Source: CAWBYL01 sp963793025 (lineage in GTDB: Bacteria; Actinomycetota; Acidimicrobiia; Acidimicrobiales; Acidimicrobilacustridaceae). From it: 64,000 nt of DNA. Shown here piece after piece: positions 8,122 through 16,733 of this stretch. Below the pieces are notes generated by a model. That model saw only the letters and a list, made by a program, of their open reading frames with translations, was not told the origin of the DNA and searched no databases. A program made the position numbers and the translations under genes. Within the stretch, counting starts at the first letter, position 1. Each line of letters starts with the position of its first letter. Location of the stretch: NCBI GenBank assembly GCA_963793025.1, contig CAWBYL010000005.1:419821-483820 (forward strand), in the 5' to 3' direction.

Positions 8122-9864
8122 GTGTCTCGTTCACCGTCCGTTCGTCCCGTCCGTCGTCGCGCCCCGGCGCGACCTCCCCACCTCTTGTTGGGGATCGTGG
8201 TCGGGGCCTTGTTGTGCGCCGCCGCCGTCGTGTCGGCCTCTCCGGCCGGATCGGAGGAGCGCGCAGCCGAGGCCGTCGTCGACTACCGGGCGCCGCTCGG
8301 TGGTCCCGTCGTCGATCACTTCGACCCGCCCGCTCAGCGCTGGCTGCCGGGCAACCGGGGGATCGACTACTCGCCCGAGCCGGGCACGGCGGTGGCGGCG
8401 GCCGCCGACGGCCAGGTCGTCTTCGCCGGCCCCGTAGCCGGCGCTCTCCACGTCACGGTGCTCCACGCCGACGGCCTGCGAACGTCCTATTCCTTCCTTC
8501 GGTCGGTCCAGGTCCACCGGGGTCAGGTCGTACGGGCCGGCGACGCGGTCGGCACCGCGGGTGGGCCGGTCCACGTCGGGGTGCGTCGACCCGACGGCAC
8601 CTATCTCGATCCCGAGGCCCTGTTCGGTGGTCACCTCCGCGTGCACGTGCGTCTCGTCCCGGGGGTCGAGGAGGGGGCGAAGGCGCTGGCCGCCGAGCGC
8701 CGTTCCTTGTTCGAGACGGTTCTCGACACGGGAATCTCGGCCGTCACCCACCTGGCCGAGGGCGTTCCCCGGTGGGGCTCCCTGGCCACGCACTACGTCG
8801 CCGAGACGAGTGGGCTGGCCAGCGTTCTTCGGGCCCGTGACGCCCTCGGTAGGTGGATCGACCAGTTGGGCCACTGCACCCCTGCCGGGGAGCCGGCCCC
8901 GCCGCACGAGGGGCGACGCATCGTCGTGCTGGTGAGCGGTCTCGGCACCGGGAGCACGGGTAGCTCGGCCTGGGAGGTCGACACCGAAGGGCTGGGCTAC
9001 GCCGCCACCGATGTGGTCCGCTTCTCCTACGCCGGGGGTCGATCGCCGGTGGAGAAGAACGACCCGCTGGCCGACGCAGTCGGTCCCGACGGCCGGGCGG
9101 TGCCGCTGGCCACCCTTCCCGTGGCCGAGTTCGACGGACTCGACAGCCAGCAGTCCATCGAGCTGTCCGCCGATCGGCTGGCCGAGCTCCTCTCGCTGGT
9201 GGCCGCGGCCGAGCCAGGCGTGCCCGTCGACGTCATCGCCCACTCGCAGGGCGGGGTGGTGGCCCGCCTGGGCATCGAACAGGCGGGGGCCCGAGGCGAT
9301 CTACCTCCGTCGGTGCAGAACCTGGTCACCATCGGCACGCCGCACCAGGGCGCTCCGGGGGCGACGGGTGTCGTGGCCCTCCGGGAGTGGCCGGGCGGCG
9401 AGGCCGTGCTCGCCGGCCTGAGGGACTCGGGCTGGGTGGACCCGCTCGACGACCGTCTGCCGTCGATCCCGGAGCTCTCCGAGACGTCTCCGGTCATCGC
9501 CGAGATGCGGGCCACGCCGATGCCCGACGGAGTGCGGTTCGTCTCTCTCGGCACCCGCTGGGACATCACGGTTCCGGCCACGGCCACCGTCGATCCCGCG
9601 GCCGATGACCAGCGCATCCTCGACACGGGCTTCGGGTTCGGTGAGCACGGAGCCCAGGCGTCGGCTCCCGCAGTGACCCGGGAGGTCGCCCTCGCCGTCG
9701 CCGGGGCGCCGCTCACCTGCCAGTCGTTGGGCGAGGCGGGGCGGTCGTTCCTTGCGGCCGAGGCGACGCGACGGGTCGAGACCTACCTGGCCGTCGAGGC
9801 CGTGTCGGCGGCCACGACCCAAGGGCCGGCGTCTCTGGTCGCCGCCGCCCGAGACTCGGGCTGA
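8122..9864 (+). CDS. Exported protein: degenerate LytM/M23 domain joined to a PGAP1-like alpha/beta hydrolase
   Basis: A 580-residue exported protein. A basic N-terminus and hydrophobic segment (LLLGIVVGALLCAAAVVSA) form a signal. Residues about 50-180 follow the M23/LytM pattern: GIDYSPEPGTAVAAAADGQVVFAG ... V..G..VG. The zinc ligands are largely lost: Asn replaces the first His (NRGID), SYSFL lacks the usual His, and the HxH is HVG. Residues about 260-540 form a lipase-like fold with nucleophile elbow AHSQGG (Ser375) and a later GEHG histidine. So the first domain probably binds peptidoglycan and the second hydrolyses an ester or lipid. GTG start behind GGGGAGGG. Confidence 0.8.
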   Translation: MSRSPSVRPVRRRAPARPPHLLLGIVVGALLCAAAVVSASPAGSEERAAEAVVDYRAPLGGPVVDHFDPPAQRWLPGNRGIDYSPEPGTAVAAAADGQVVFAGPVAGALHVTVLHADGLRTSYSFLRSVQVHRGQVVRAGDAVGTAGGPVHVGVRRPDGTYLDPEALFGGHLRVHVRLVPGVEEGAKALAAERRSLFETVLDTGISAVTHLAEGVPRWGSLATHYVAETSGLASVLRARDALGRWIDQLGHCTPAGEPAPPHEGRRIVVLVSGLGTGSTGSSAWEVDTEGLGYAATDVVRFSYAGGRSPVEKNDPLADAVGPDGRAVPLATLPVAEFDGLDSQQSIELSADRLAELLSLVAAAEPGVPVDVIAHSQGGVVARLGIEQAGARGDLPPSVQNLVTIGTPHQGAPGATGVVALREWPGGEAVLAGLRDSGWVDPLDDRLPSIPELSETSPVIAEMRATPMPDGVRFVSLGTRWDITVPATATVDPAADDQRILDTGFGFGEHGAQASAPAVTREVALAVAGAPLTCQSLGEAGRSFLAAEATRRVETYLAVEAVSAATTQGPASLVAAARDSG

Positions 9865-9922
9865 GTCCTCGTTCCCGGGCCGGCGACGGGCTGTCGGCTG
9901 GCCGCTCCCGGCCCGGCTCCCG

Positions 9923-9928
9923 TACACT
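9923..9928 (+). promoter_or_regulatory. -10 box of rpsB
   Basis: TACACT in the gap before rpsB. No convincing -35. It would give a leader of roughly 145 nt holding three hairpins. Confidence 0.45.
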
Positions 9929-9963
9929 CGTCCTCCGGTTCGGCCTACGTCGGACCCCTGCGG

Positions 9964-10031
9964 CGGGTCAGGTCGACCCGCACCCCTACCGCCGGACCGT
10001 GCACCCCACGGTCGCCTTCGCCATCGAAGGC
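9964..10031 (+). promoter_or_regulatory. Structured rpsB leader: three consecutive hairpins
   Basis: Stems CGGGTC/GACCCG (9964-9980), GACCGTG/CACGGTC (9995-10013) and GCCTTCG/CGAAGGC (10014-10031). The second and third abut with no gap. They lie 46 nt before the rpsB start, where S2 autoregulatory leaders are found in other bacteria. Function as a control element is inferred. Confidence 0.5.
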
Positions 10032-10077
10032 GCCTGCACGCGCCCGGATCTTCCGTAACCGATGGGAAGGAAACCCC

Positions 10078-11091
10078 ATGGCACCAGTCGTCACCATGCG
10101 CCAGCTCCTCGAGGCCGGCGTGCACTTCGGACACCAGACCCGCCGGTGGAACCCGAAGATGAAGCGCTTCATCCACGGTGAGCGCAACGGCATCTACATC
10201 ATCGATCTGCAGCAGACGCTCGGTCGCATCGAGACGGCCTACGGGTTCGTCCGTGATCTCGTCGGCGACGGCGGCACCATCTTGTTCGTCGGCACCAAGA
10301 AGCAGGCTCAGGACCCGGTGCAGAGCATGGCCGAGAAGTGCGGCATGCCCTACGTGAACGAGCGCTGGCTGGGCGGCATGCTCACCAACTTCCAGACGAT
10401 CTCCAAGCGCGTCGCCAAGATGAAGGAGTACCAGCGCATGCGGGACTCCGGCGAGTTCGAGGCGATGCCCAAGAAGGAAGCCCTGCTCATCAGCCGTGAG
10501 CTGGAGAAGCTGGAGCGCAACCTGGGCGGCATCCGCGGCATGGAGCGCCTGCCCGACGCCATCTTCGTGCTCGACACGAAGAAGGAGGACATCGCCGTCA
10601 CCGAGGCCAACAAGCTCGGCCTGCCGATCGTCGCCGTCGTCGACACCAACTGTGACCCCGACATCATCCAGTTCGTGATCCCGGGCAACGACGACGCCAT
10701 CCGTTCTGCCACCCTGATGGCCCGCGTGGTCGCCGACGCCGTCGAGGAAGGCCGCTTCATCGCTTCCCGCAAGAAGGGCGCCAACGCCCCCGCGGTCGCC
10801 GCTCCCGCCGAGCGCACCGCCGAGGAGGAGGCCGCCCACGCCGCCGCCCAGGCCGATGCCCGGCGCCAGGCCGCCGAAGCCGCAGCCGCTCGTGAGGCCC
10901 GCATCGCCGCCGACCAGTCGAGCGAGCAGTCGGCCGTCCAGAACGAGACCCTCACCCCGGGCGAGCCGGTGCCGGCTGAGCCCCACCTCACCCCCGAGAA
11001 CGCCGAGAACGTGCTCGACGACGCCGAGGCCGCCGGCAACGAAGCCGCCGCCGCCGCCGACGCGGAGAGCGCCCCGACCGAGGAGGCCTGA
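10078..11091 (+). CDS. rpsB: 30S ribosomal protein S2 with long acidic/alanine-rich tail
   Basis: Small-subunit protein S2. Residues 1 to about 235 are a full S2 core (LLEAGVHFGHQTRRWNPKM, FVGTKKQAQ, NERWLGGMLTNF, IFVLDTKKE). About 100 further residues, rich in Ala and Glu (EEEAAHAAAQADARRQAAEA...), form a predicted helical or disordered extension, which makes it longer (337) than the usual 230-270. The ribosome site GGAAGGAAA precedes ATG. The stop overlaps the tsf start by one base (TGATG), so rpsB-tsf-pyrH form one operon. Confidence 0.96.
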   Translation: MAPVVTMRQLLEAGVHFGHQTRRWNPKMKRFIHGERNGIYIIDLQQTLGRIETAYGFVRDLVGDGGTILFVGTKKQAQDPVQSMAEKCGMPYVNERWLGGMLTNFQTISKRVAKMKEYQRMRDSGEFEAMPKKEALLISRELEKLERNLGGIRGMERLPDAIFVLDTKKEDIAVTEANKLGLPIVAVVDTNCDPDIIQFVIPGNDDAIRSATLMARVVADAVEEGRFIASRKKGANAPAVAAPAERTAEEEAAHAAAQADARRQAAEAAAAREARIAADQSSEQSAVQNETLTPGEPVPAEPHLTPENAENVLDDAEAAGNEAAAAADAESAPTEEA

Positions 11092-11885
11092 TGGCTGACT
11101 TCACCGCCAAGGACGTCCAGAGCCTGCGCCAGAGCACCGGCGCCGGGATGATGGACGCCAAGAAGGCGCTCCAGGAGAACGACGGCGACTTCGAGGCGGC
11201 CAAGCAATGGCTGCGGGAGAAGGGCCTGGCCAGCGTCAAGAAGCTCGGCGACCGCGACAACAGCCAGGGTTCGGTCACCGCCGTGGTCGACGGCCAGGTC
11301 GGCGCCATCGTGCAGCTCAAGAGCGAGACAGACTTCTCGGCCAAGGCCGCCGACTTCACCTCGCTGGTCCAGGACCTGGCCGAGATCGTCGTGGCCAAGG
11401 GGGCCGACGCCGTCGGTGACATGGCTGCGGAGATCGACGCCCTGAAGATCGCCAAGAAGGAGAACATCGAGGTGGGCACCATCGTCCGCTACGAGGCGGC
11501 TGACGGCAACATCCTCGACTCCTACCTCCACCTCCAGGACGGGCGCGGCGTCAACGCCGTTCTCGTCGAGGTCCAGGGCGGCACCAAGGACCTGGCCCAC
11601 GACCTGTGTGTGCACATCGCCTTCGCCAAGCCCCCGTACCTCAGCCGCGACGAGATCCCGGCCGAGGACGTGGAGCGGGAGCGGGCGGCTCTGCTCGAGA
11701 TCACCAAGGCGGAGGGCAAGCCGGAGGCGGCGTGGCCGAAGATCGTCGACGGTCGGCTCAACGGCTGGTTCAAGGAGCGGGTCCTGCTGGAGCAGGGGTT
11801 CGTCCGGGACGAGAAGACGACCATCGCGCAGCTCCTCGGCGACGCCACCCTGGTGCGATTCGCCCAGGTCTTCATCGGCTCCTGA
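11091..11885 (+). CDS. tsf: Elongation factor Ts
   Basis: Nucleotide-exchange factor for EF-Tu. The 264 residues have the UBA-like N-terminus (DVQSLRQSTGAGMMDAKKALQENDGD) and signature KSETDFSAKAADF, then the core and dimerisation subdomains. It starts inside the rpsB stop and ends overlapping the pyrH start by one base. Shorter second half than in E. coli, as in other Actinomycetota. Confidence 0.96.
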   Translation: MADFTAKDVQSLRQSTGAGMMDAKKALQENDGDFEAAKQWLREKGLASVKKLGDRDNSQGSVTAVVDGQVGAIVQLKSETDFSAKAADFTSLVQDLAEIVVAKGADAVGDMAAEIDALKIAKKENIEVGTIVRYEAADGNILDSYLHLQDGRGVNAVLVEVQGGTKDLAHDLCVHIAFAKPPYLSRDEIPAEDVERERAALLEITKAEGKPEAAWPKIVDGRLNGWFKERVLLEQGFVRDEKTTIAQLLGDATLVRFAQVFIGS

Positions 11886-12613
11886 TGGCGTCGGCCTCCG
11901 CCCGCTGGTCGCGGGTCCTGCTCAAGGTGTCGGGCGAGGCCTTCGCCGGCGAGGGCGGCTACGGCATCGACGGCGAGGTGGTCCGTCGCATCGCCAAGGA
12001 GATCTCCGAGGTCCGCGACGACCTCGGGATCGAGATGGCGATCGTGGTGGGCGGAGGCAACATCTGGCGGGGCATGTCCGGGGCCGGCGCGGGCATGGAC
12101 CGTGCTCAGGCCGACTACATGGGAATGCTGGCCACGGTGATCAACGGTCTGGCCCTGCAGGACACGTTGGAGCAGCTGGGCCAACCCACGCGGGTCCAGT
12201 CCGCCATCCAGATGGCCCAGGTGGCCGAGCCCTACATCCGCCGTCGGGCCATCCGCCACCTCGAGAAGGGTCGGGTCGTCATCTTCGCCGGGGGGACCGG
12301 AAACCCGTTCTTCACCACCGACACCACCGCCGCCCTGAGGGCTGTCGAGATCGAGGCCGACGTGCTGTTGAAGGGCACGCACTCGGGCACCGACGGCATG
12401 TACACCGACGACCCCCGGACCAACCCCGATGCCGAGAAGCTCGACGAGGTCGCCTACCTCGACGTGTTGAACCAGGGCCTACGGGCCATGGACTCGACCG
12501 CGATCACCCTGTGCATGGACAACTCCCTGCCCATCGTGATGTTCGACCTCACCGGCGAGGGCAACGTGCGCTCGCTGCTGGAGGGCGGAACGGTCGGCAC
12601 CCTCGTCAGCTAG
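11885..12613 (+). CDS. pyrH: UMP kinase
   Basis: Converts UMP to UDP in pyrimidine nucleotide synthesis. The 242 residues carry LLKVSGEAF, the glycine-rich VVGGGNIWRG, the ADYMGMLATVING helix and FAGGTGNPFFTTDTTAALRA, all typical of the hexameric bacterial enzyme. ATG overlaps the tsf stop (TGATG). A 165-nt gap with its own TAGCGT box (12654-12659) follows, so frr probably has a separate promoter as well. Confidence 0.96.
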   Translation: MASASARWSRVLLKVSGEAFAGEGGYGIDGEVVRRIAKEISEVRDDLGIEMAIVVGGGNIWRGMSGAGAGMDRAQADYMGMLATVINGLALQDTLEQLGQPTRVQSAIQMAQVAEPYIRRRAIRHLEKGRVVIFAGGTGNPFFTTDTTAALRAVEIEADVLLKGTHSGTDGMYTDDPRTNPDAEKLDEVAYLDVLNQGLRAMDSTAITLCMDNSLPIVMFDLTGEGNVRSLLEGGTVGTLVS

Positions 12614-12778
12614 CACCGGCCCCGAGGCGGAGCCACTCGCCGTCGGGAGGGGCTAGCGTCGGAAGGATCCGAGCAGGGTCGGCGTCGTTCGATCCCCGTC
12701 GCGGCTGAGTGTGCGAGCGGCGCCCTGGTGCCCCTGCCCGACCGACCGACTGACCGACACCCACGCAGGAGAGCCCTG

Positions 12779-13348
12779 ATGTCCAGCGAGATGGCCGATC
12801 TCCTGCTCGCCGAGGCGAGCGAGAAGATGGCCAAGGTCGTGGCCCACGCCCGGGCCGACTTCTCCTCCATCCGCACCGGCCGCGCCGCGCCTGCGCTGGT
12901 CGAGAAGATCCCCGTCGACTACTACGGCTCCGAGGTCCCGTTGCAGCAGCTCGCCGGCTTCAACGTGCCCGAGGCCCGCCAGCTGCTCATCAACCCCTAC
13001 GACAAGGCCGCGATCGGCCCGATCGAGCGGGCCCTGCAGCAGTCCGACCTCGGTCTCAACCCCAGCAACGACGGCTCGTCGATCCGTCTCAGCTTCCCGC
13101 CGCTCACCCAGGAGCGCCGCAAGCAGCTCGTGAAGGTCGTCAAGGGCATGGCTGAGGACGGGAAGGTGGCGTTGCGCAACCAGCGGCGTACCACCCGCCA
13201 CGAGCTCGACGCCCTCGAGAAGGACGGCGATCTCTCCGGGGACGAGCTGTCCCGGGCCGAGAAGGAGCTGGACAAGATCATCCACGTCCACGAGGCGGAG
13301 ATCGATCAGGCCCTCGGCGTCAAGGAAACCGAGCTCTTGGAGGACTGA
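12779..13348 (+). CDS. frr: Ribosome recycling factor
   Basis: Splits post-termination ribosomes together with EF-G. 189 residues: HARADFSSIRTGRAAPALVEKIPVDYYG at the N-terminus and the long coiled-coil C-terminus (QERRKQLVKVVKGMAEDGKVALRNQRR). I chose ATG 12779-12781 because of AGGAG seven bases upstream; a longer open frame exists but lacks a site. The last base of the stop is the first of the cdsA ATG. Confidence 0.96.
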   Translation: MSSEMADLLLAEASEKMAKVVAHARADFSSIRTGRAAPALVEKIPVDYYGSEVPLQQLAGFNVPEARQLLINPYDKAAIGPIERALQQSDLGLNPSNDGSSIRLSFPPLTQERRKQLVKVVKGMAEDGKVALRNQRRTTRHELDALEKDGDLSGDELSRAEKELDKIIHVHEAEIDQALGVKETELLED

Positions 13349-15456
13349 TGGCTCCCGACAAGCTCTCCCGCGATCCCGGCGGCGACGCCGACGCCCCCAA
13401 CGAGGGCGTTCGCATCATCGCCGCCGACGAGATCGAGGAGGCGGCCGAGCGCGACGAGGTGGCCAAGCGCCGTCCTCGCGACGAACCCCGCTTCAAGGAC
13501 CGTCCGGCGTCACCGCCGGCCGATGTGCGCCCGGCGATCCGCTTCCCTCTCCCCGACAGCGCCGACCCCGCTCACGTGGAGCGGCCCCGCCCGGCGCCGG
13601 TGGAGCCGCGTCGGGCGCGCGGTTCGGTCGAACCGCAGCCCGAGCCCGACGAGCCCCTCGCCGAGGTCACACCGGTGGTGCTCGGCGAGCCGGCGTCGGA
13701 TTCGTTCCCAGAGCCCGAGCTCGAGCCCGAGGCCGCGGCGCCGGCCCGACCCCCTGTCACCATCGGCGAGGCGCCGGGAGACAGCGATCGGGGCTCGTCG
13801 CTGAGCCTCGACGGGGTCGACGAACTCGACGGGCCCGATCCGGCTCCCGAGCCCGACGAGCCCACCCCGGCCCCGCTGGCGGAGGAGTTCGCCGAGCTGT
13901 TCGACATCCCGGTGCCGTCCCCCGAGGATGAACCGCCGCTCGTCGTCGAGGAGCCGGCGCCCGGCTCCACCCCGACCTCGGGGATCGACTGGTCGGCGCG
14001 CGCTCCCGAGCCGACCGCTCCGGCGGCGTCCGACGAGCGACCGCCCCCTCCTTCCGGGCCTGCTCCGGCGGGGGACGCTCCGCCCCCGCCGGTGCTCGAT
14101 CTCGGGCCCTCCACGGGCGAGCACAACCTCCCGCACTGGACCGAGCCCGCCACCGGGGAAGTGCCCCGGGTGGTGATCGGCGACACCGAGGCCGAGCCCG
14201 GCGACGAAGCCCGTTGGTCGTCGTTCGCCAGCGGCTCGCCCCGATGGCGTGACGAGCACGACAGCAGCGACCATGGCGACCTGATGGCCGACCTCGCCGC
14301 CCCTGAGCCCGACCAACCGGTCGCCGAGCGCCTCGGTGCCCTCGACACCAGCGACCGCATGACCGACGAGGCCTACCTGAACTTCGACGATGTCGACCTG
14401 GACCCGACCAAGGAGCCCCGCCGGGGGCGCCGGGCCCGCTCCGGGCGCGCCGCCGCGGTCGACCCCGTCGCCGCCATCGTCGGCCCCGACGCGGTGGTTC
14501 CTCCGGCCGAGGCCACGGGCCCGAGTCGGCGCCGTCGCTTCGCCGAGCCGCCTCCGCCGGTCGATCCGGCCAACGATCCCGCCGCGCCCCGGCCCCGACG
14601 CCGGCCCCGGCCGCCGGCGGCTGAGCAGCGACCGCCCTCCTCGGGTGGTCGTGACGTGCCCGTGGCCGCCGCCGTCGGCGCCGCTCTCGCCCTCGTCGCC
14701 ATCGTCGCCTTCGCCATCGGGCCGGCGGCGGCGATGGTCCTCGTCGAGATCGTCATCGTGCTGGCCGGCGCCGAGTACTTCGGGGCCGTCCAACGCGGGG
14801 GCTTCCGCCCCGCGACCCTGCTGGGACTGACCGCGGTGGCCGCCCTCCCGGTCGCCACGTACTGGAAGGGGGAGGCGGCGCCGCCGATGATCCTCTTCCT
14901 CGCCCTCGTCGTGGGCGTGCTGTGGTACCTGCTCGGCGTGGGCAGCCGGGCTCGACCCACCGCCAACCTGGGGGTCACCCTGCTGGGTATCGTCTGGGTC
15001 GGGGTGCTCGGCTCGTTCGCCGCCCTGTTGCTCAAGATCCCGAGCCAGGGAGTCAGCATCCTCCTGCTGGCCGTGGTGGCCACCGTGGCCCATGACGTCG
15101 GTGGCTTCTTCATCGGTCGGTCGATGGGACGGACGCCGCTGATCGACGTCTCGCCCAACAAGACCGTCGAGGGCCTCGTCGGCGGGGTGGTCGCCGCCCT
15201 GGCCGCCGTGTTCGTCCTCGCCGTCCTGGTGGGCATCGGGCCGTTCAGCTCCTTCGAGGCGCTGGTGTTCGGCCTGTGCGTCGCGGTGATCGCACCTCTC
15301 GGCGACCTGGCCGAATCGCTGCTGAAGCGCGACCTCGGCATCAAGGACATGGGGACGCTGCTACCCCAGCACGGTGGCCTCCTGGATCGCTTCGACGGGA
15401 TCTTGTTCGTGCTTCCCACCGCGTACTACGTGGCGAGAGTCCTGGGCTTCACGTGA
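13348..15456 (+). CDS. cdsA: Phosphatidate cytidylyltransferase with very long disordered N-terminus
   Basis: Makes CDP-diacylglycerol for phospholipid synthesis in the membrane. The C-terminal 265 residues are a complete CdsA domain: several membrane helices and the signature SLLKRDLGIKDMG..PQHGGLLDRFD. Before it lie about 430 residues, rich in Pro, Glu, Asp and Ala with no hydrophobic segment, ending in a basic stretch (RPRRRPRPPA). CdsA proteins are normally 260-300 residues, so the tail more than doubles the protein. It starts inside the frr stop. The enzyme call is firm; the role of the tail is unknown. Confidence 0.93.
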   Translation: MAPDKLSRDPGGDADAPNEGVRIIAADEIEEAAERDEVAKRRPRDEPRFKDRPASPPADVRPAIRFPLPDSADPAHVERPRPAPVEPRRARGSVEPQPEPDEPLAEVTPVVLGEPASDSFPEPELEPEAAAPARPPVTIGEAPGDSDRGSSLSLDGVDELDGPDPAPEPDEPTPAPLAEEFAELFDIPVPSPEDEPPLVVEEPAPGSTPTSGIDWSARAPEPTAPAASDERPPPPSGPAPAGDAPPPPVLDLGPSTGEHNLPHWTEPATGEVPRVVIGDTEAEPGDEARWSSFASGSPRWRDEHDSSDHGDLMADLAAPEPDQPVAERLGALDTSDRMTDEAYLNFDDVDLDPTKEPRRGRRARSGRAAAVDPVAAIVGPDAVVPPAEATGPSRRRRFAEPPPPVDPANDPAAPRPRRRPRPPAAEQRPPSSGGRDVPVAAAVGAALALVAIVAFAIGPAAAMVLVEIVIVLAGAEYFGAVQRGGFRPATLLGLTAVAALPVATYWKGEAAPPMILFLALVVGVLWYLLGVGSRARPTANLGVTLLGIVWVGVLGSFAALLLKIPSQGVSILLLAVVATVAHDVGGFFIGRSMGRTPLIDVSPNKTVEGLVGGVVAALAAVFVLAVLVGIGPFSSFEALVFGLCVAVIAPLGDLAESLLKRDLGIKDMGTLLPQHGGLLDRFDGILFVLPTAYYVARVLGFT

Positions 15457-15515
15457 GCCCGTCGCGACCCCTCCGCCGACCCGGGCCCCGCGGGGAATCG
15501 TCGGGATGGGATCGG

Positions 15516-15521
15516 TAGGCT
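15516..15521 (+). promoter_or_regulatory. -10 box of dxr (leaderless)
   Basis: TAGGCT ends exactly 6 nt before the dxr ATG at 15528. Confidence 0.6.
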
Positions 15522-15527
15522 CGACCC

Positions 15528-16733
15528 ATGTCCGCCACCCGGGTCGCCCTCGCCGGATCCACCGGCTCGATCGGCACCCAGGCCCTCGAGGTGATCGAGG
15601 CCGAGCCGGAGCGATTCGAGCTGGCCGCCATCGGGGCCACCGGTCGTCAACCCGCGGTGGTGGTCGACCAGGCCCGGCGCCACCGGCCCAAGGTGGTGGC
15701 GGTGGCGGATCCGGCCGCTGCCGCCGCGATCGCCGCCGAGCTGCCCGAGTGCGATGTCCGGGGTGGATCCGAGGCCCTGGCCAGTCTGGCCACCGAGGCC
15801 GACGTGGTGGTCAACGGCGTGGTCGGCTTCGCCGGACTGGCCGTGACCCTCGCCACCCTCGAAGCTGGTCGCCGCCTGGCGCTGGCCAACAAGGAGTCCC
15901 TCATCGCCGCCGGTCCGGTCGTGCAGCGGGCCCGACGCACCCCGGGAGCCGAACTGGTACCGGTCGACAGCGAGCACGGGGCCATCCACCAGTGCCTTCG
16001 GGCCAACGACAACCCCGACCGGGTCGCCCGGCTCCTGCTCACCGCCAGCGGCGGGCCCTTCCGGGGCCGCCCGGCCGCCGAGCTGGCCGCCGTCACCGTC
16101 GAGGAGGCCTTGGCCCACCCCACCTGGAGCATGGGTCCCAAGATCACGATCGACTCGTCGACGCTGATGAACAAGGGCCTGGAGGTCATCGAGGCCCACG
16201 AGCTGTTCGGCGCTCCGGCGGGCGACGCCGGTTGCGGGATCGGCTTCGACGAGATCGACGTGGTGGTGCATCCGCAATCGATCGTTCACTCGATGGTCGA
16301 GTATGCCGATGCCTCCACCATCGCTCAGCTCTCCAACCCCGACATGCGCCTGCCCATCGGCTACGCCCTGGCCTGGCCCGACCGGATCGCCACTCCGTTC
16401 GGTCGGATCGACTGGACCGCGCTCGGGCGGCTCGACTTCGAGCCGCCCGACCGCGACGCGTTCCCCTGCCTGGGTCTGGCCTACGCCGCCGGCCGCGCCG
16501 GTGGCACCGCCCCGGCCTGGGTCAGCGCCGCCAACGAGGTCGCCGTCGAGGCGTTCCTCGCCGGTCGCATCGCCTGGGGCGACATCGCCCGGGTGATCGC
16601 CGCCGCCCTCGACGCCCACGACGGCGCGCCGGCAGCGGACGCCGACGCGGTGATCGCCGCCGACGCCGCCGCCCGTCGGGTGGCCACCGACCTGCTCGAC
16701 CGCTTCCCGACCCCCACCGGAGCCCTGGCGTGA
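15528..16733 (+). CDS. dxr: 1-deoxy-D-xylulose 5-phosphate reductoisomerase
   Basis: Second step of the MEP isoprenoid pathway: DXP to MEP with NADPH. 401 residues. The nucleotide site GSTGSIGTQALEVI is near the N-terminus. LANKESLIAAG, the metal-binding VDSEHGAIHQCL, TASGGPFRG and the MGPKITIDSSTLMNKGLEVIEAH helix follow. All hallmarks are intact. It overlaps rseP by four bases (GTGA) and sits in the common actinobacterial order dxr-rseP-ispG. Confidence 0.96.
   Translation: MSATRVALAGSTGSIGTQALEVIEAEPERFELAAIGATGRQPAVVVDQARRHRPKVVAVADPAAAAAIAAELPECDVRGGSEALASLATEADVVVNGVVGFAGLAVTLATLEAGRRLALANKESLIAAGPVVQRARRTPGAELVPVDSEHGAIHQCLRANDNPDRVARLLLTASGGPFRGRPAAELAAVTVEEALAHPTWSMGPKITIDSSTLMNKGLEVIEAHELFGAPAGDAGCGIGFDEIDVVVHPQSIVHSMVEYADASTIAQLSNPDMRLPIGYALAWPDRIATPFGRIDWTALGRLDFEPPDRDAFPCLGLAYAAGRAGGTAPAWVSAANEVAVEAFLAGRIAWGDIARVIAAALDAHDGAPAADADAVIAADAAARRVATDLLDRFPTPTGALA

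Noticed and set aside
8122..8670. Active M23 peptidase
   Set aside because: At least two of the expected zinc histidines are replaced, so catalysis is unlikely.
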